Below are positions 1 to 12,811 of a DNA stretch of 64,000 bases, one piece after another (position 1 is the stretch's first letter; each line of letters begins with the position of its first letter). The notes below the pieces were generated by a model. The model was not told where the DNA came from, ran no database searches, and saw only the letters and a list, made by a program, of their open reading frames with translations. This stretch comes from Viscum album. Its lineage: Eukaryota; Streptophyta; Magnoliopsida; Santalales; Viscaceae. Location of the stretch: NCBI GenBank assembly GCA_963277665.1, contig OY728122.1, forward strand, positions 1,544,934,868 to 1,544,998,867, in the 5' to 3' direction. A program made the position numbers and the translations under genes.

Positions 1-1040
1 ACATGGAAAATAATATTCTAATATGGTTAAATATCTTCAACATCTCCAATAAAGATCTTCCCCTTTATTACTCTTACATAAAACATTTCTTTATAACATG
101 GGGAAAGAAAACAAAAGAAAGGGAGAGCTCAGATGCTCTGTAAGGGTAAATAAGGGAGATATATAAGTATAGCAGGAACATTGTAATATGATAACATAAT
201 CCCAATATTTTATGATCATACCAAACATATTTAAAAACATATAAATGAGTCATGGAATAATAATTTGGCGGTTCATAAGGAATGAATCCAAGGGTTTAAA
301 AAACATAATCCATGAAATCTTAACAAATAAATAAGACACAGAATTGTTGTATACACATTAACATGTAATATCATTCTCTATAAGTCTAGGCGCACTGAAA
401 ATATTATTAGAAAACCTCATGGGAACAAAACCTATTGAGCAGGACACATGACCATTCTCAACCATAGTCCATTCCGGGTAAGGGATTGGATTTCCCCATC
501 TTACCATAGTGGATCAGGTTTCACCGTCATTCAAAATGGATCAAGCCAATCGATCGGTTCCCATTATTTTCTCACGAGATATAAATCATTATCCAATGAA
601 TTGGATAGACATATATACCCCACCCATATCATAATTAAAACCATGCGTATGTATTCCACAACAATATAATCCATTCATCATATTAGAACACATGTAATGA
701 AATGGATTTTATAAACATCATTCAATCATAACCTAACCCATTAAAATTAAATTGGTTTCATAAATATCATTCCATAATTAATATAATATATCCATTGGAA
801 TAATTAAGATATTATATTTAAAATATATCCCCATTAAAGAAGATGTAAAAACAAATAATGTTATCATATATGGAATTTTTTTGAGATATCACATTAAAAC
901 AATTTATGAGGAAAATATCTGTTCTTCTTGGAAAATGATTTCTTTTCTTAATGTTCAGTGAAATTTTAAAATAAAATAGTTTCATTTAAAATAAACATGT
1001 GTTCTTATAATGAAGGTTTGAAGGCATTAATGTTTCATGA
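1..1040 (-). repeat. LTR-like sequence D1 (partial, decayed gypsy LTR)
   Basis: This stretch is collinear with 7055-8060 (D2). Shared blocks include a run around 430-560 (text like 'catcttaccatagtggatc' and 'gatcggttcccattatt') matching 7500-7630. About 110 bases present at the outer edge of D2 lie before the window start. D2 has a primer-binding-like site beside its low-coordinate edge, so both are read as minus-strand LTR material of a gypsy element whose gag lies at 5745-6800, with D1 as its possible 3' LTR. No polypurine tract was found at its inner edge, so the inner boundary is where similarity to D2 fades and is approximate. Confidence 0.45.
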
Positions 1041-2029
1041 ATGTAGAAATATCCTTTCATTCAGTGTAAGTTAAAAAATCTTTCCTTCCATTGATTTTTT
1101 CGGTAATGTCACAAAGATCCATATTTAGAAACTGAAATATATATTCATTTGAAACCGCTTCATAAAATGTAAAAAATTGGTAAAAATAACATTAAATTTT
1201 TATAAGAAAATAGTAAAAATATTTTCAAAACATTTTTGGAAAACATGTATGTGGAAGATAAAAATTCCACAGTGGTGATTTAAAACAGAGTATTCTCAGT
1301 TATTGAAGAGATTGCAAAATAATCCCTTATCACTTTATACTCCGTAGAATAGTATGCACTATGGAAGAAGGAAAATTTTTATTATAAAAAAACATAATAT
1401 TCCAAATAATACTCATAAAAAACATTCGTGGGAAGTATATACACCCAAAAAAAGAAACAAGTAGTGTATAGGTCGTGTGTCCCACAAAAATTAAAGTTAG
1501 CCAAAATCCATTACAACTGGAGTAAATTGTTTATAATGAGCCCTGTGAAAGAATAAAATCAATTAAAACATTGAATTTCATGAATTAGATAAAATTAATG
1601 ATATAAAATGTAATAAGTCATTATAAAACCCATCCAATAAGAATAAGCGGTGAGTATAGCATACATCTATCATAAATAAAAGGTATATTAAAAAACCCCT
1701 ACATTATGTATTCACTCACATCGTACTAATTAAAACACCATGTATAATAAATGTAAGTTTATTTTAAATCTATTATAGGAAGTTATTCAATTATATAATA
1801 CCATATATGATTTACTTATTACCTTATATAAACATTCTTTTAACAATTCAATGTTAAAATTACATTTTGGGTAAAAACCACTTTGTTTTTTGCATGTGTT
1901 TTGATTTGTTATCATTGGTCCTCTTACATAGATCATGATTTAATCACATAAATAATTAAAACCTTTATATGAATATAATATATATATATATAATTTATTT
2001 AAAATGATTCATTAAATTTATATGTCGAA
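1041..2029. other. AT-rich stretch, no gene seen
   Basis: No reading frame with recognisable protein similarity on either strand. It holds a short AT dinucleotide run near 1977-1994. It may be further decayed retrotransposon sequence belonging to D1, but I cannot align it to any domain. Confidence 0.5.
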
Positions 2030-2480
2030 AATAAAATTACTCGTTCATGTTGATGGTAAGCCATACGTACGCATGAACGTTGTTTTCATTTTTTTATTTT
2101 AAAATAATGAAAATTATATCATATATTACCATTAAAGAATAATTTTTATGTTATATATATAATATATATTCATAAAATTCAACCTTATTACCATCCATGT
2201 GAATTAAATTGAAAATTACTCACATCGCATCGTGGAGATGGTAAGCCTTATGTACGCATGAGTAACATTATCATTTCCCAAGAACTTTTATGGTAAAATG
2301 GAAGATATGATATAATAACTAAAAAATTATAACTATGTACATAATATAATATATATATAATTAACCATTCATAAATAAAACTCATAAAATATAGTGATTT
2401 AAAATGATTTGTACTACTATGTGGAGATGGTAAGCCGTCTGTATGCAAGATCGATACTTTCACTTCTTGTTTGATGGGAT
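2030..2480. repeat. Three-unit degenerate tandem repeat, about 187 bp
   Basis: The core 'gatggtaagcc' recurs at 2052, 2237 and 2426, a spacing of 185 and 189 bases. Around it the units share an upstream 'actca/tactc' segment and a downstream 'gtacgcatga' segment (2067, 2252, and as 'gtatgcaaga' at 2441). The intervening parts are AT-rich and diverged. Tandem repeats of this sort are common in LTR or untranslated regions of plant gypsy elements, but the host element here is not certain. Confidence 0.7.
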
Positions 2481-5400
2481 AGGGGATGTATAATGGTATG
2501 TCAAAAATCATAATAAAATTTTATAATAAATAATATGATGATGTTATTAGTTTATTTTATATATCAAATATTTATAAGAGGTATATAAGAATATTAAAAT
2601 GAGTGATCAGTTAGATTGATTACCTCTTCTTTGAAATGACTCATTTAGATATCCTCTTAAAGACTCTAGAGTTTGTTCTTTGGGAATAACAAAAATTTTA
2701 AAATCTATATAGAGAATTGGAGAATATAATTTTTCTGATTTTTTTCACTTTATAATACTCATATAGGTTAAATAAGATAGGGTAGGTGGTTTCCTTTTGT
2801 AATGAAGGTGAGTGGAACTTTGCTAATTTCTCAAAAGATAAATTTATAATAAATTAAATATCGATAAAAAACCTCCAAATAGAAAATAATTCAAAGATAA
2901 TTTTGTATATAGTGTAATACTATTAACCAATACATTTTATACTATTTTTTCAATTTCAAACCTTATCATTTTTATTAAAACTTTGCCAACCTGTTTTAAT
3001 TTTAACTACGGTAACAAAATTTTCAATATTAAATATTTGAGAGTATTACATTTAAAGAGAAAATTGGAAAATAAAATGTATATATATGATATTTTTTACC
3101 ATAAAATATCCCCATTGTCCTTATTTTATAATTATATTATTTTTATAATATTTAATAAAAAATTATTTTCAAAAAATACCATTAGTTTTAGTTTTGAAAC
3201 TATTTCTTACATTAACTTTAAGAAAACGAATTCAATAATTTACCTTTAAACCAATTATTTTAATAAACCACTATTATGATATATTACCCAATAAAATTTT
3301 GGTATCACCCCAATTAATTAAAATGAAATTTATTTTATTATTTTTAATGTCACTTAATTTAATTTTTCATTAATTGAATAATTGTTGCATCATCATTGTG
3401 TAATTATTTACGATAATTATTTTTTAACTAAAAATAAAAAAATTAAATGATATATGTAATAATTTTATATTTCATAAAATTATATATGGTTGATCATAGA
3501 TTATAGTTAATATCTTAATAAAAATATTATACTTTTTAAATGTAATATTGTGTTATTTTTTCAATTTCTTTGATTTTAATTATATTCAATTCATTTTCAT
3601 GGAAAAGTGTCCATTAAATTATTCCATTTTGAAATTTATGACTTTATTATCAAATTAAAGTCATATAATAACATTTTTTTGTATATTTAATGTTATTTTA
3701 TAATATTTATATTATTATTTTTACCCTTAATAACTTGTTTTACCCTTAACTGTGTTAATAAAAACTAATAATGTTACTATTCATATTGTCTAAAAATTAA
3801 AGGCACCCAATTACTATATTTTGAACTCCTGATTCCAATTATGGAATCCATTTTTCAATATTAAAATCATATAATTCATGGAAACTAATATAAAGGTAAT
3901 CGTGTTGATTAAATGTGAAAACATGTTTTCAAAGTGAAAAATTCCAAAAGATTGAAATGTTTTTAGAAATAATTTCATTGTGAAATTAGTTCCAATGACC
4001 TAAATTGGATTAAATAATAAAAATTTTATATAATTATATTTTAAATAACATTAAAAAATAACTTAACTCTATAAACTATTTAGAGGAAATATATATTCTC
4101 AATAACAATGGAATATTTCTAATTATTCTTCAAAACATGAAACAGAAAATAAACATTAAAAAATTCAAAAAAAATAAATTTTGATATTCCTATTTCAATT
4201 AAGAAATTAATTTTTTTCATTTATAATTTATAATAGTGTCAGAAACTATATTTAAAAAAAATTCTCCCACAAATTGTGGTAAACCTATATTTTAATAAAA
4301 ACAGTTCATTTATTAATAAAATTAGATTTCTTATTATATAATTACTAGAAAACAAATTAGATGAATGTTTAGCATTATATTGAATATATTAAAAATATAT
4401 TTCATTAATAATATCAGACAAGATTTATTTGTTTATTTATTGATATAAAACACACATTTCCTATTTAAATAGTTTTTATGAACTATATACTAAAACACCC
4501 TTTTAAAAATGGAAAGTTGGAAACATAATAGTTATCCATGTAACTCATTACTTTGTTTCCACATAGGTGAAAATTTGTGCATAGTGAAAACATGGGTATG
4601 TAAGATAAATATAACTATCAAGTCCTGATGGAGAGTGATAATAAATATAATAAGAATAATGTTAACAATCACAAATCCAAAAATCAATGATGATATAAGG
4701 GACCATTTGATTCATTGAAGAAGATGGATCTAAGATAGTATTTTTTTTATTTGAAGATAATTTCCCTATGTTTTGAATATTCTTCATGCGATGAAACACT
4801 TACATGATTTCATTACTTTCCCTAAGTATAATACCATCCTTTCACTATACATAGATCAATTTCCACTTCATATCTTATTCCAACAAATGAAGGTGAATTT
4901 TTCATTCTTAAAGAGATAGAAAATCATGATGTCTATAAATTTAATGATATGTCATTCCATTCTCCTTTATCACCAAAAAAATGATATCATAAGTTACCTA
5001 ATATAATTAAATATGCATATTACTAAAAATTGATATCTAAAAACCCATCCATATTTTAGCATAAAAAATTTTATAAATGGTGAACCTTATAAACCATCCA
5101 AAAGATTAAAATCCAAAACATTCAAAAGAAGGTAATTGGCTTCTAAAAATAAATTCATCATTAATCACCTACAAAACATATGTTATATCTTAATAATCAC
5201 ATTCCAAACATTTGAAGACCATTATCATGTATTCTATTGTAACAAGGTAATAGCCTTAATTACCATAATAACCTAGTGAAAACATGCATTCTTTCAAAAA
5301 AAATTACTTTTTCCTCATACCATAAATCCAAAAATTCTATAAACATAATCCCCTATATTATAAACCACCTTTTCATCATATCAAAAAAACGTTCATTAAT

Positions 5401-5740
5401 AATATCCAATTTATTTTATCATAATAAAATATCTCTATCTTTAATTATCCAACATCATTCACATATTAAGGGTTATCCTTCCCTTAAATAACATGTTTTC
5501 CAATAATATCACCTTAACATTCATCATTTTCTCTTAAATCCTAATAGAAAAAATGCATTGGACCAATATATTGATGTTTAATTATTCCACAATACCAAAA
5601 AAGAACTTCAAAAACATTAATCGTGAATTACATTACATAAATACTCTAGCATTCCACCACGTAGTTGTCATACTCCACATCTCCAATAGTTATCAAATTA
5701 GATTTACCTTGGTCTATGTCTTTAATAGGTTGTTTACGTT
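2481..5740. other. Very AT-rich DNA, no gene identified
   Basis: About 3.2 kb of extreme AT content with only short chance reading frames. By position it would be expected to hold the pol part of the minus-strand gypsy element whose gag is at 5745-6800. I could not align any protease, RT, RNase H or integrase motif, so pol is either deleted or unrecognisable. Confidence 0.5.
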
Positions 5741-5744
5741 GATC

Positions 5745-6800
5745 GTAAATGTTAACCCATAGATATGGGCATTGATTAGCCTAATGACCATTTTCATTAC
5801 GCTTTAATTATTGAAGTGGGGAGAGGGGGTCATTTAGTATAGTCTTCTCTCTATTTTCGTTATTAACTAACATCCTCCCATTAGTTTGGAATTAATTTTC
5901 TCTATGACCTAAATTTCAAATCATGATACATATACCTGTCCCCATAAGATAATATTCACCTGGTTATATTCCACAATTTGAATATAAAGGAAAACTCATC
6001 TTCTTTTCTCTGTGGTTTTTATATTTTTATTTATACTCCCTCTTCTTTTTCTTGTCAAAACCATGAGATTGATACATAACACTAACATCCATTTCCACGT
6101 TGATGGAATATTAGTTGATTTCTTCATAAAAACCAAAGCCCCTTATGGATAATAACATTTTAGAACATAGTTTTATACCATTTAAACAATGAAAAATATT
6201 ATTTTAAGGATTGATGAAAATTATAAATTCATTCCTCACAAGTATTGTAAAATTTGATTCATAGGTTTCCATATTCAACATCCCTTTTCATTAATTCAAG
6301 GAATTCCATCTCTATTTTTAAATGACTAATATGTGGAATGTAATTATTGAAAAAATCATCTTGATCTTGTCCCATTACATGGATTGAATTTATTCTTGTT
6401 GAATCATGTTATCGATAATATTCCACCATAGATATTCTTTATCTTTTAAATGATTTACAAAAAAATGATTTTCTCAGGTTCTGAATAAAGGATAATCCAA
6501 AATATCTTGTCAGTGGTTCTGATCCATTTCTCCGTCACTATTGAATCAAAATATCCATTGAAAGAATTTGGATACTTCTTCATGAAGGGATCAATATAAT
6601 GTCTATCCCAACTCTTCGCATATTTAAGTCCAACATGATTCATATCTTTAGAAACTTGTATGAGCGTTACCACAATATTTTTCATTCCTACCCACAATGC
6701 ATTTGGTTTCTCAAGAGTATAATCCTTTCAATTCCCAACACATTCATCATTAATATAGTTCCTTTAGGATCTAGCCAATGAGTAAAACAAGAAAAGATAT
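5745..6800 (-). pseudogene. gag: Decayed gypsy gag (capsid plus zinc knuckle)
   Basis: Gag forms the particle that packages retrotransposon RNA. The longest open piece is 6455-6697. It carries the chromovirus-type capsid signature: 'NSFNGYFDSIVTEKWI' at roughly 6518-6568, then 'TTDKIFWIILYSEPEK'. Lower on the minus strand, near 6255-6320, 'EMEFLELMKRDVEYGNL' matches the next conserved capsid block. At 5763-5801 the frame 'NENGH*ANQCP' is the second half of a CCHC zinc knuckle with a stop inside. The order and roughly 300-codon length fit a full gag of the Tekay/Del group, broken by stops and frameshifts. A primer-binding-like site and an LTR-like sequence lie immediately upstream on the same strand. 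No matching pol was found downstream. Confidence 0.72.
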
Positions 6801-6930
6801 TGTAAGAAACACTAATTATAGTGGTAGAACCAAATAATCACGAGGAGTGACTTATGATATTTCAATATAGGAATCCTTAGTTTTAGATAAATTATTATCA
6901 TCCTAGTTTCTAATTGAGGAATAAACCTTT

Positions 6931-6942
6931 CCTTTGATATCT
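6931..6942 (-). other. Primer-binding-site-like sequence (minus)
   Basis: Plus-strand 'cctttgatatct' matches 8 of 12 bases of the reverse complement of the initiator-Met tRNA primer-binding motif used by plant LTR elements (tggtatcagagc). It lies directly beside D2, where a minus-strand PBS should be. Confidence 0.4.
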
Positions 6943-6944
6943 AC

Positions 6945-8080
6945 TATAATGACCCAGTGTTTTCAAACATTGATATTACATATTTTTAAATGAATATTAA
7001 ATATATCTCATAAAAATATGCACAAAGACATTAATAGTTAGTGACTTTGGAAACATAGAAAATAAACATCTAATCTAGTAAAATATCTTCAAAATATTCC
7101 ATAAATATCATCCACTTTAGTAATCCTACTTAAAACCTTACTTCGTAACCCAGGGAACGGAATCATATGAAAGGGTGGGCTTAGATGATCATTAAGGGAA
7201 AAACAGGGAGATATGTAAGCATAAAATGAAAATAATGGTATGCAAACATAACATACAATTTTAATATCATACATTGTATATTAAAGACAATTTACATAAG
7301 TCACTTGATTAAAATTATAAATTTCATAATGAATGAATCATTAGAGAGTAAAAATCCTTAAATATGAAAGAATAACATAGAAATAATACATGGAATTTTT
7401 GTGGACACATAAAAATGAAATATCATTTCATATAAGTCCAGGAACATTGAAAAAACATAATAATGAACTTCATAGGGAAAACACCTACTGGTTGGACAGA
7501 CCAACATCCCGAGTCATAGTCTTTTCCTTGTAAAGAATTTGGTTACCCCATCTTCCTCTAGTGGATCGGGTTTCTCTATCTTCCATAGGGGATAAAGCCC
7601 ATCAACTAGTTCCCTTAACTATATCATGAGATATAAATCTTTACCCAATTCATTGGAGGGGGATATTTGTACAATCCATTATTTATAAAATACATAAAAA
7701 TTTATTCCATTAGAACATAAACCATTCATTATTTCAAAACCCATGGAACTAAATGGGGTTCATAAACATCATTCAATCATTACAAAACCCAAGGAAAAAA
7801 AATAAGTTTCATGAAAATCATTACATCAAAATAATAATCAAAATAAATTAATAATAGTGAAAATATACAAGAAAAATATCCCAATTAAATAATAAGTAAC
7901 CAAAAAAAATATTGTTTTATTTGGAAAACAATTCTGATAGATCACTTGAAAATAATTATTGTGTGAAAATATCATTTTTTCATTTTAAATATTTTTATCT
8001 CTTAAAACGATGTGAAATTATAAAATAAAAAATTTGAATTGAAAATAGCCTCATAATATTGTAATGATAGATTAATAAAG
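6945..8080 (-). repeat. LTR-like sequence D2 (5' LTR of the gag remnant)
   Basis: Collinear with D1 at the window start over about 1 kb. The low-coordinate edge 'tataatgacccagtg' resembles a reversed gypsy LTR end and abuts the PBS-like site. The high-coordinate edge meets Athila-type RNase H coding sequence at about 8090. It is therefore either a complete LTR of about 1.1 kb inserted into Athila pol, or one truncated there; the termini are too decayed to decide. Confidence 0.5.
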
Positions 8081-8091
8081 ACTTATCCACC

Positions 8092-8420
8092 TCTCTGTGG
8101 GAGCAGTTCTTTGCAATGTAATTGAAGGAAAATACCTTGTCATAACATATACCTCAAGAAACATGGATTAGACAGAGATCAATTATACCATCACTAAAAA
8201 AGTGTTTCTTGAAATTTTATTTTCATTAGAAAAATTCGGTTCATATTGACATGGAACTAATATAGTAATATTTTCTAATCTTGAAACACTTAGCAACATG
8301 ATATATAATGTCGATGAAAAAATTGGGTAAGATTGATACTACTCATGTAAAAGTTTAATTTGGAGATTAAAGAAAAAAAGGGATATGAAAACCAAGTGGA
8401 AGATCACTTCAATTGGCTAC
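8092..8420 (+). pseudogene. Athila-type RNase H fragment
   Basis: RNase H removes the RNA strand during reverse transcription. Translated pieces: 'SVGAVLCNVIEGKYLVITY' near 8093-8150, 'INYTITKKVFLEILFSLEKF' near 8177-8236, and 'FNLEIKEKKGYENQVEDHF' near 8355-8411. These are the successive blocks of an Athila/Tat-type RNase H and its linker to integrase, in the right order. Stops and at least one frame change break the frame. The reverse transcriptase that should precede it is absent: the sequence switches to D2 at about 8080-8090. This fits an insertion of the minus-strand gypsy element into Athila pol. Confidence 0.8.
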
Positions 8421-9800
8421 CCATCACTTTTGAAACTGTTATTCTAGAACAAATCCCACTCAATGATCACAAACAAAGAGAGAACCTTTACATCACAGAA
8501 GGTGTAGTACCCTGGTATTCTTAAATAGTAAATTATATAGCCTCCTTTCATTTAAAATATTCTTTAAAATATTTTTGAATCAAAAACTCAAAGATGAATC
8601 TAGATTCTATATCTGGGAAGGTCCATTTCTCCAGAAAATTTTCAATAACCAAGTGATAAGATGATTCTTACCAAAAAGATAAATGGAATATATTTTCCAA
8701 TTTTGTCATATATATTTTGTAGTGGAAACTTTGTAACTCAAAGATAATTTATGAAAATATTTGAATTATGAATCTACCGGTCGGACTTGTTTAAATATTC
8801 TCATTATTACTATAATTTTTTTTGAAAAGTGTTAATTTTTTGAAAATATTTTGTTGATAAAATTTATTCCCAAAAAACTAATACTTCATTGGGTAATTTT
8901 TTATATAGGGTGAATTGATTTAATGGGATTCATTCCCATATATTTTGGGTAAGATTATATTTTAGTTTCTATTGATTATGTCTCTAAATGGATGGAAGCC
9001 AAGGACACCAAAACTAATGATTCCAAAGTTGTTGGTTATTTTTTCAAGGAAAAATTTTTCAATGGTTTTGAATACCTAGTGTTAATATCAATGGAAAATT
9101 GACACCTTTTTTACTATAGAATCTTAAAGGATATCCTAAAAAAGTATGAGGTTCACAAAAAGACATCTACAACATTCCATCCCCAAACAAATGGAAAATA
9201 ATATGTGTCCAACCCGAAGAATAATAGTATTTTGATGATAAAATCTAAGACAAATTGAATGAATAAGAGACCATGGTCTAAAGACACCTTATAGGAATAC
9301 AATATAAAATATAAGACACGTATATTTATGAGCCCCTAATGATATATTTATAGAAAAACGTTTCATATACTAGTGTAATTAGTGAAAAAAGAATATTGTT
9401 ATTTTAAAAATCTGAATTTGGATTTGGAGAGAGTTGTAAAAAAGAGAAAATATAAGTCATAGATCTAGAATAAATCATAAATTAATATTTTTAAAATTCA
9501 ATATTTTTTCAAAATAGAACTAGAGTGGTACATGTAAAATTGATTCAACCAAAGACCATTGATCATAGAGACCAAGTCCTTATGTACAATTCCATAGGAA
9601 ATTTAATGCCTGGTAAGCTTAATTCTAGGTGGGAAGGACATTTTGTTGTCACTAATATCTATCCTTTTGGTTCCATTTATATTAATAATGAAGGGTAAGA
9701 AAAAATATTCAATATAAATGGCCAAAAAATTAAAATTTTCCAAGGATGTTTAACTCAAGAGCCAGGGGAGGATATCAAACATATCCAACCCATCTACTGA
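8421..9800 (+). pseudogene. Athila-type integrase remnant
   Basis: Integrase inserts the element's cDNA into the genome. The amino-terminal part shows 'ESRFYIWEGPFLQKI' near 8597-8641. The catalytic core begins with 'DYVSKWMEAK' at 8974, a signature of the Athila lineage, and continues with 'TNDSKVV'. The downstream block 'FHPQTNGK' lies near 9175. The carboxy-terminal part gives 'NSIGNLMPGKLNSRWEGHF' near 9581-9637, then 'VVTNIYPFGSIYINNEG'. The first catalytic Asp is present (8974-8976). The second lies in a block reading 'ISMEN', and the Glu position reads Tyr after a stop, so the enzyme is dead. Athila elements usually carry further 3' sequence and an LTR; neither could be delimited here. 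Confidence 0.85.
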
Positions 9801-12005
9801 TTTCTTCTCATGAGGGTAGGTTGATCCAAAAACAATAAATAAAGGTTCTTTCATGAGTAATCATGAGTTTTACTATTTTACTAGGATTTAGGATTTAATT
9901 ACCTCTTACTTAACCACATTGAGATTTAATGGAATGGTTCTTATGATAATAAGAGTTTTCTAGATTTCATAAGACCATTATTGAGGGAAACCACATGCTA
10001 TCCCCAAGTGGTAGAGGAAGAAGACCAAAAAATATTTTCAAAAAGGGATTTCAGTTTTTTTATTATCTTTTTAATCTCACTTAATGTTTTTGAATGATAA
10101 CCTATTTTAATATTTAATCTATAAAATTTCATTCCCATACTTGAACTTATTTTTTATTGGACAAATCTAAGAGACATGATTTCCTTATTAACCCATTGAT
10201 TCCATGTTTTATAATTAAATGTAAACAAACATGAATAATTAAAATGTATAACTTGATTATTAAAGTCAAAAAAATGGATATTAAAATGTTCACTCATGCT
10301 TTGATGGAATTAATTAATTCAAGTAAATGAAATTTCCCAATCATTTTTATTATTTGAATTGATGAAATATTTCTGAATTTATTTTTTATTATTAATCATG
10401 CCTTGAGTGATTGAAAAATATCTTATATACTATTACCGAGAGGATTTCTAGACCATGTATTTCCTATTTTATTCTTGAGACTATTTCATGAGTGATCTTG
10501 GGAATTTCCACCTGCTAGAACCTTTATTCGAACTTTTCAAATCCATGGTTGTGAAAAGGACCATATAAAATGATTGGCATGTTTCGAAAATCCCTTTTCC
10601 TCCAAAACCCATTTTAAATTAATTCTTATTTGGGAAATAAAAACCATGAATCACATTGTTTAGAATGAGACATTATTCATGCCATTTTAATCTATTCCAT
10701 CCCGCTTCTTAGTATTAACATGATATTTTAAAGGTGACGTATGTAGGTGACGGGAGTCATGGTAAATGGGACGATTTAAATTCATTGGAATAAGTGTGTG
10801 GGTGATAATTATTGGGATTGAGAAAGGTAGTTGATTAATTTAGTACACATTATTATTTTCCCTTATTGAAAGAATGAAATTTAAAAAAGAACCAAAAATG
10901 TAAAATGGGTTTTGGGAAGAACAAAACTAAACACCACTTGAACGATTATTTCTAATCATAAGTGGTTATGTGGTGTAAGTGATGTTTATTATAGGAATAT
11001 ATTTTTTAAATGAAAAAAAATTAAAATTTTATTTATGAAATAAAATTACAGTGTATAAAAATAGGCAAAAATTAAACAGGTTTCACAAATCATTCATTAT
11101 ACTTTATTTCAATCATATCCATTATTTTCTGGTTTAGGGGAAATGGGTCTTATTGCAATGTTAATGGGTGAATGTCATTTCACTTTTACTTATGATATAA
11201 TTCTTTAAACGTTGAGAGATAAACCTCCCTTTCGAGCATTAATTTTTGTATAATAAATTCCTAAAAACATTATCCTAAGAGACATTTGGATGTTAATTAA
11301 AAAATACACATGATTTTATGTGTGTTTTGTCTTTAGAGAGTGGAGAAAAGAGTTCCTTTATAATCCTATCGATAAAGAGCATATTTTCATGATATGAATA
11401 TAAATATGCATGAATCTTATCATGTGTGAGGAGTGGAATGATTCAAAAGAGATGTAAATCATGAATTGGCATGTTTATCAACAATAAATTAATGAATTCG
11501 AATGAATGATAATATAAGTACCATCACTTTAAAAAGTTAGAATGTAAAATACATGAGTTGACTATTTAATGGAAAATTTAGAAATTAAGTTGATATTTTA
11601 TATTAATTTTTAATGTTTTATTTAAAATTGGTTATCATTTCATTTTATTTCTTTAGAATTTTATTATTTTTAACATTTTTTCCCTCTAAATATATTATTT
11701 AGATTTTATTCTTTATGATAATAATTGTTTATGTGTTGGGGTTTTTGAAACATTTATATTTCATGCATATTTATAAGTAATTTTCTATTATTTGGAAATA
11801 ACGATTAATAAAAATTCTCATGAAATTAATAGTTTTATAAATATATTGGAAAATGAAATTGAAGCATTGAATTTGATTCCAATGGATAAAAAAATAATTA
11901 TTTTGAATTTAGTGTATTATTTTGGATTAGGATATTTTTATATTAATCTTTGTTAACTGTAATGAAATTCAACAAATTATATTATTTTTTATTTCATGTT
12001 TATAA
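9801..12005 (+). other. Probable 3' noncoding part of the Athila remnant
   Basis: No coding similarity. The integrase frame ends near 9800 and AT-rich DNA follows, with a purine-rich tract near 10787-10850 ('gtgtgtgggtga' then 'gggattgagaaagg'). Athila-type elements have a long 3' segment between integrase and LTR, which this could be. No LTR border was recognised. Confidence 0.35.
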
Positions 12006-12811
12006 AAATTCAAGGCCATTGTGCCAGCCCTATACCATAGGACCACATGCCACATAGCTAGGCCATTGAGGGCCCCCTAATGATGTGAGCTCAGGGGAGG
12101 GATAGCCCAGTGCGGAGGCTATACATGGGGAAAGAGCTATGTATGGACCATAATGATCAAATCCATAGGTGTTCATTGGATGACTGAAGCTTGAGTGAGC
12201 CGACACGTGGGGGAAACTCTATATAGTGATGGGAGGAGAGATTCTAAAAGATGGGTCATTCCACGATGGTGTTCAGGGGATATCTAGCCCCCAACAAAAT
12301 TTAATTTTGAGGGAGGGTCATAGATTTATTTATAAGAACTCGCCAAAAACTAGTTCATTTCGATGTGGAATTATGTAAATGATGGTTATTGTATAATTTT
12401 AAAAAATATCAATGTTCTACATCACCATCACATCCCATGCATTGGGAAATTTCCCCCTAAATGGTTCACTTCTTTCCACAATGGATCCCCCAACTGCACT
12501 CTTCGTCTGCAACTTCATCTCATTAGGAAACACCATTGCAGCCACTACTCAATTCGCAAATTAAAGACATCCACTGTTTTTGTGGCCCCTAATAATATTG
12601 AACCACCTCATGTACCTCAGTTTATTTCCATGGAGATATATCTGACCACTATGAGGGACTAATGCGATTCATGAATCCACTATGATGTAGGCTATGTTGA
12701 GTTCACCTCCCACTAACACCACTAAAATACTCTATAGATCCCATCTGGTATTACCAATGTTCTTTGTGATGCCCATTCAAGATGGATGAGGCCCTGAAAA
12801 TATAGGAGAGT
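12006..12811. other. GC-richer unassigned block
   Basis: Base composition changes clearly from the flanking AT-rich DNA. Near 12203-12227 there is a G-box-like 'cacgtgg' followed by 'ctatatag', which looks promoter-like. A 99-codon plus frame (12363-12662) and a short alternative frame from 12481 show no family I recognise. It could be a host sequence into which G1 inserted, a captured fragment, or LTR material of the Athila element. Confidence 0.4.

Noticed and set aside
12363..12662. 99-codon plus-strand frame that could be a small gene
   Set aside because: No recognisable family, no supporting splice or promoter structure in the right place, and an equally plausible competing frame overlaps it. 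Treated as part of an unassigned block.
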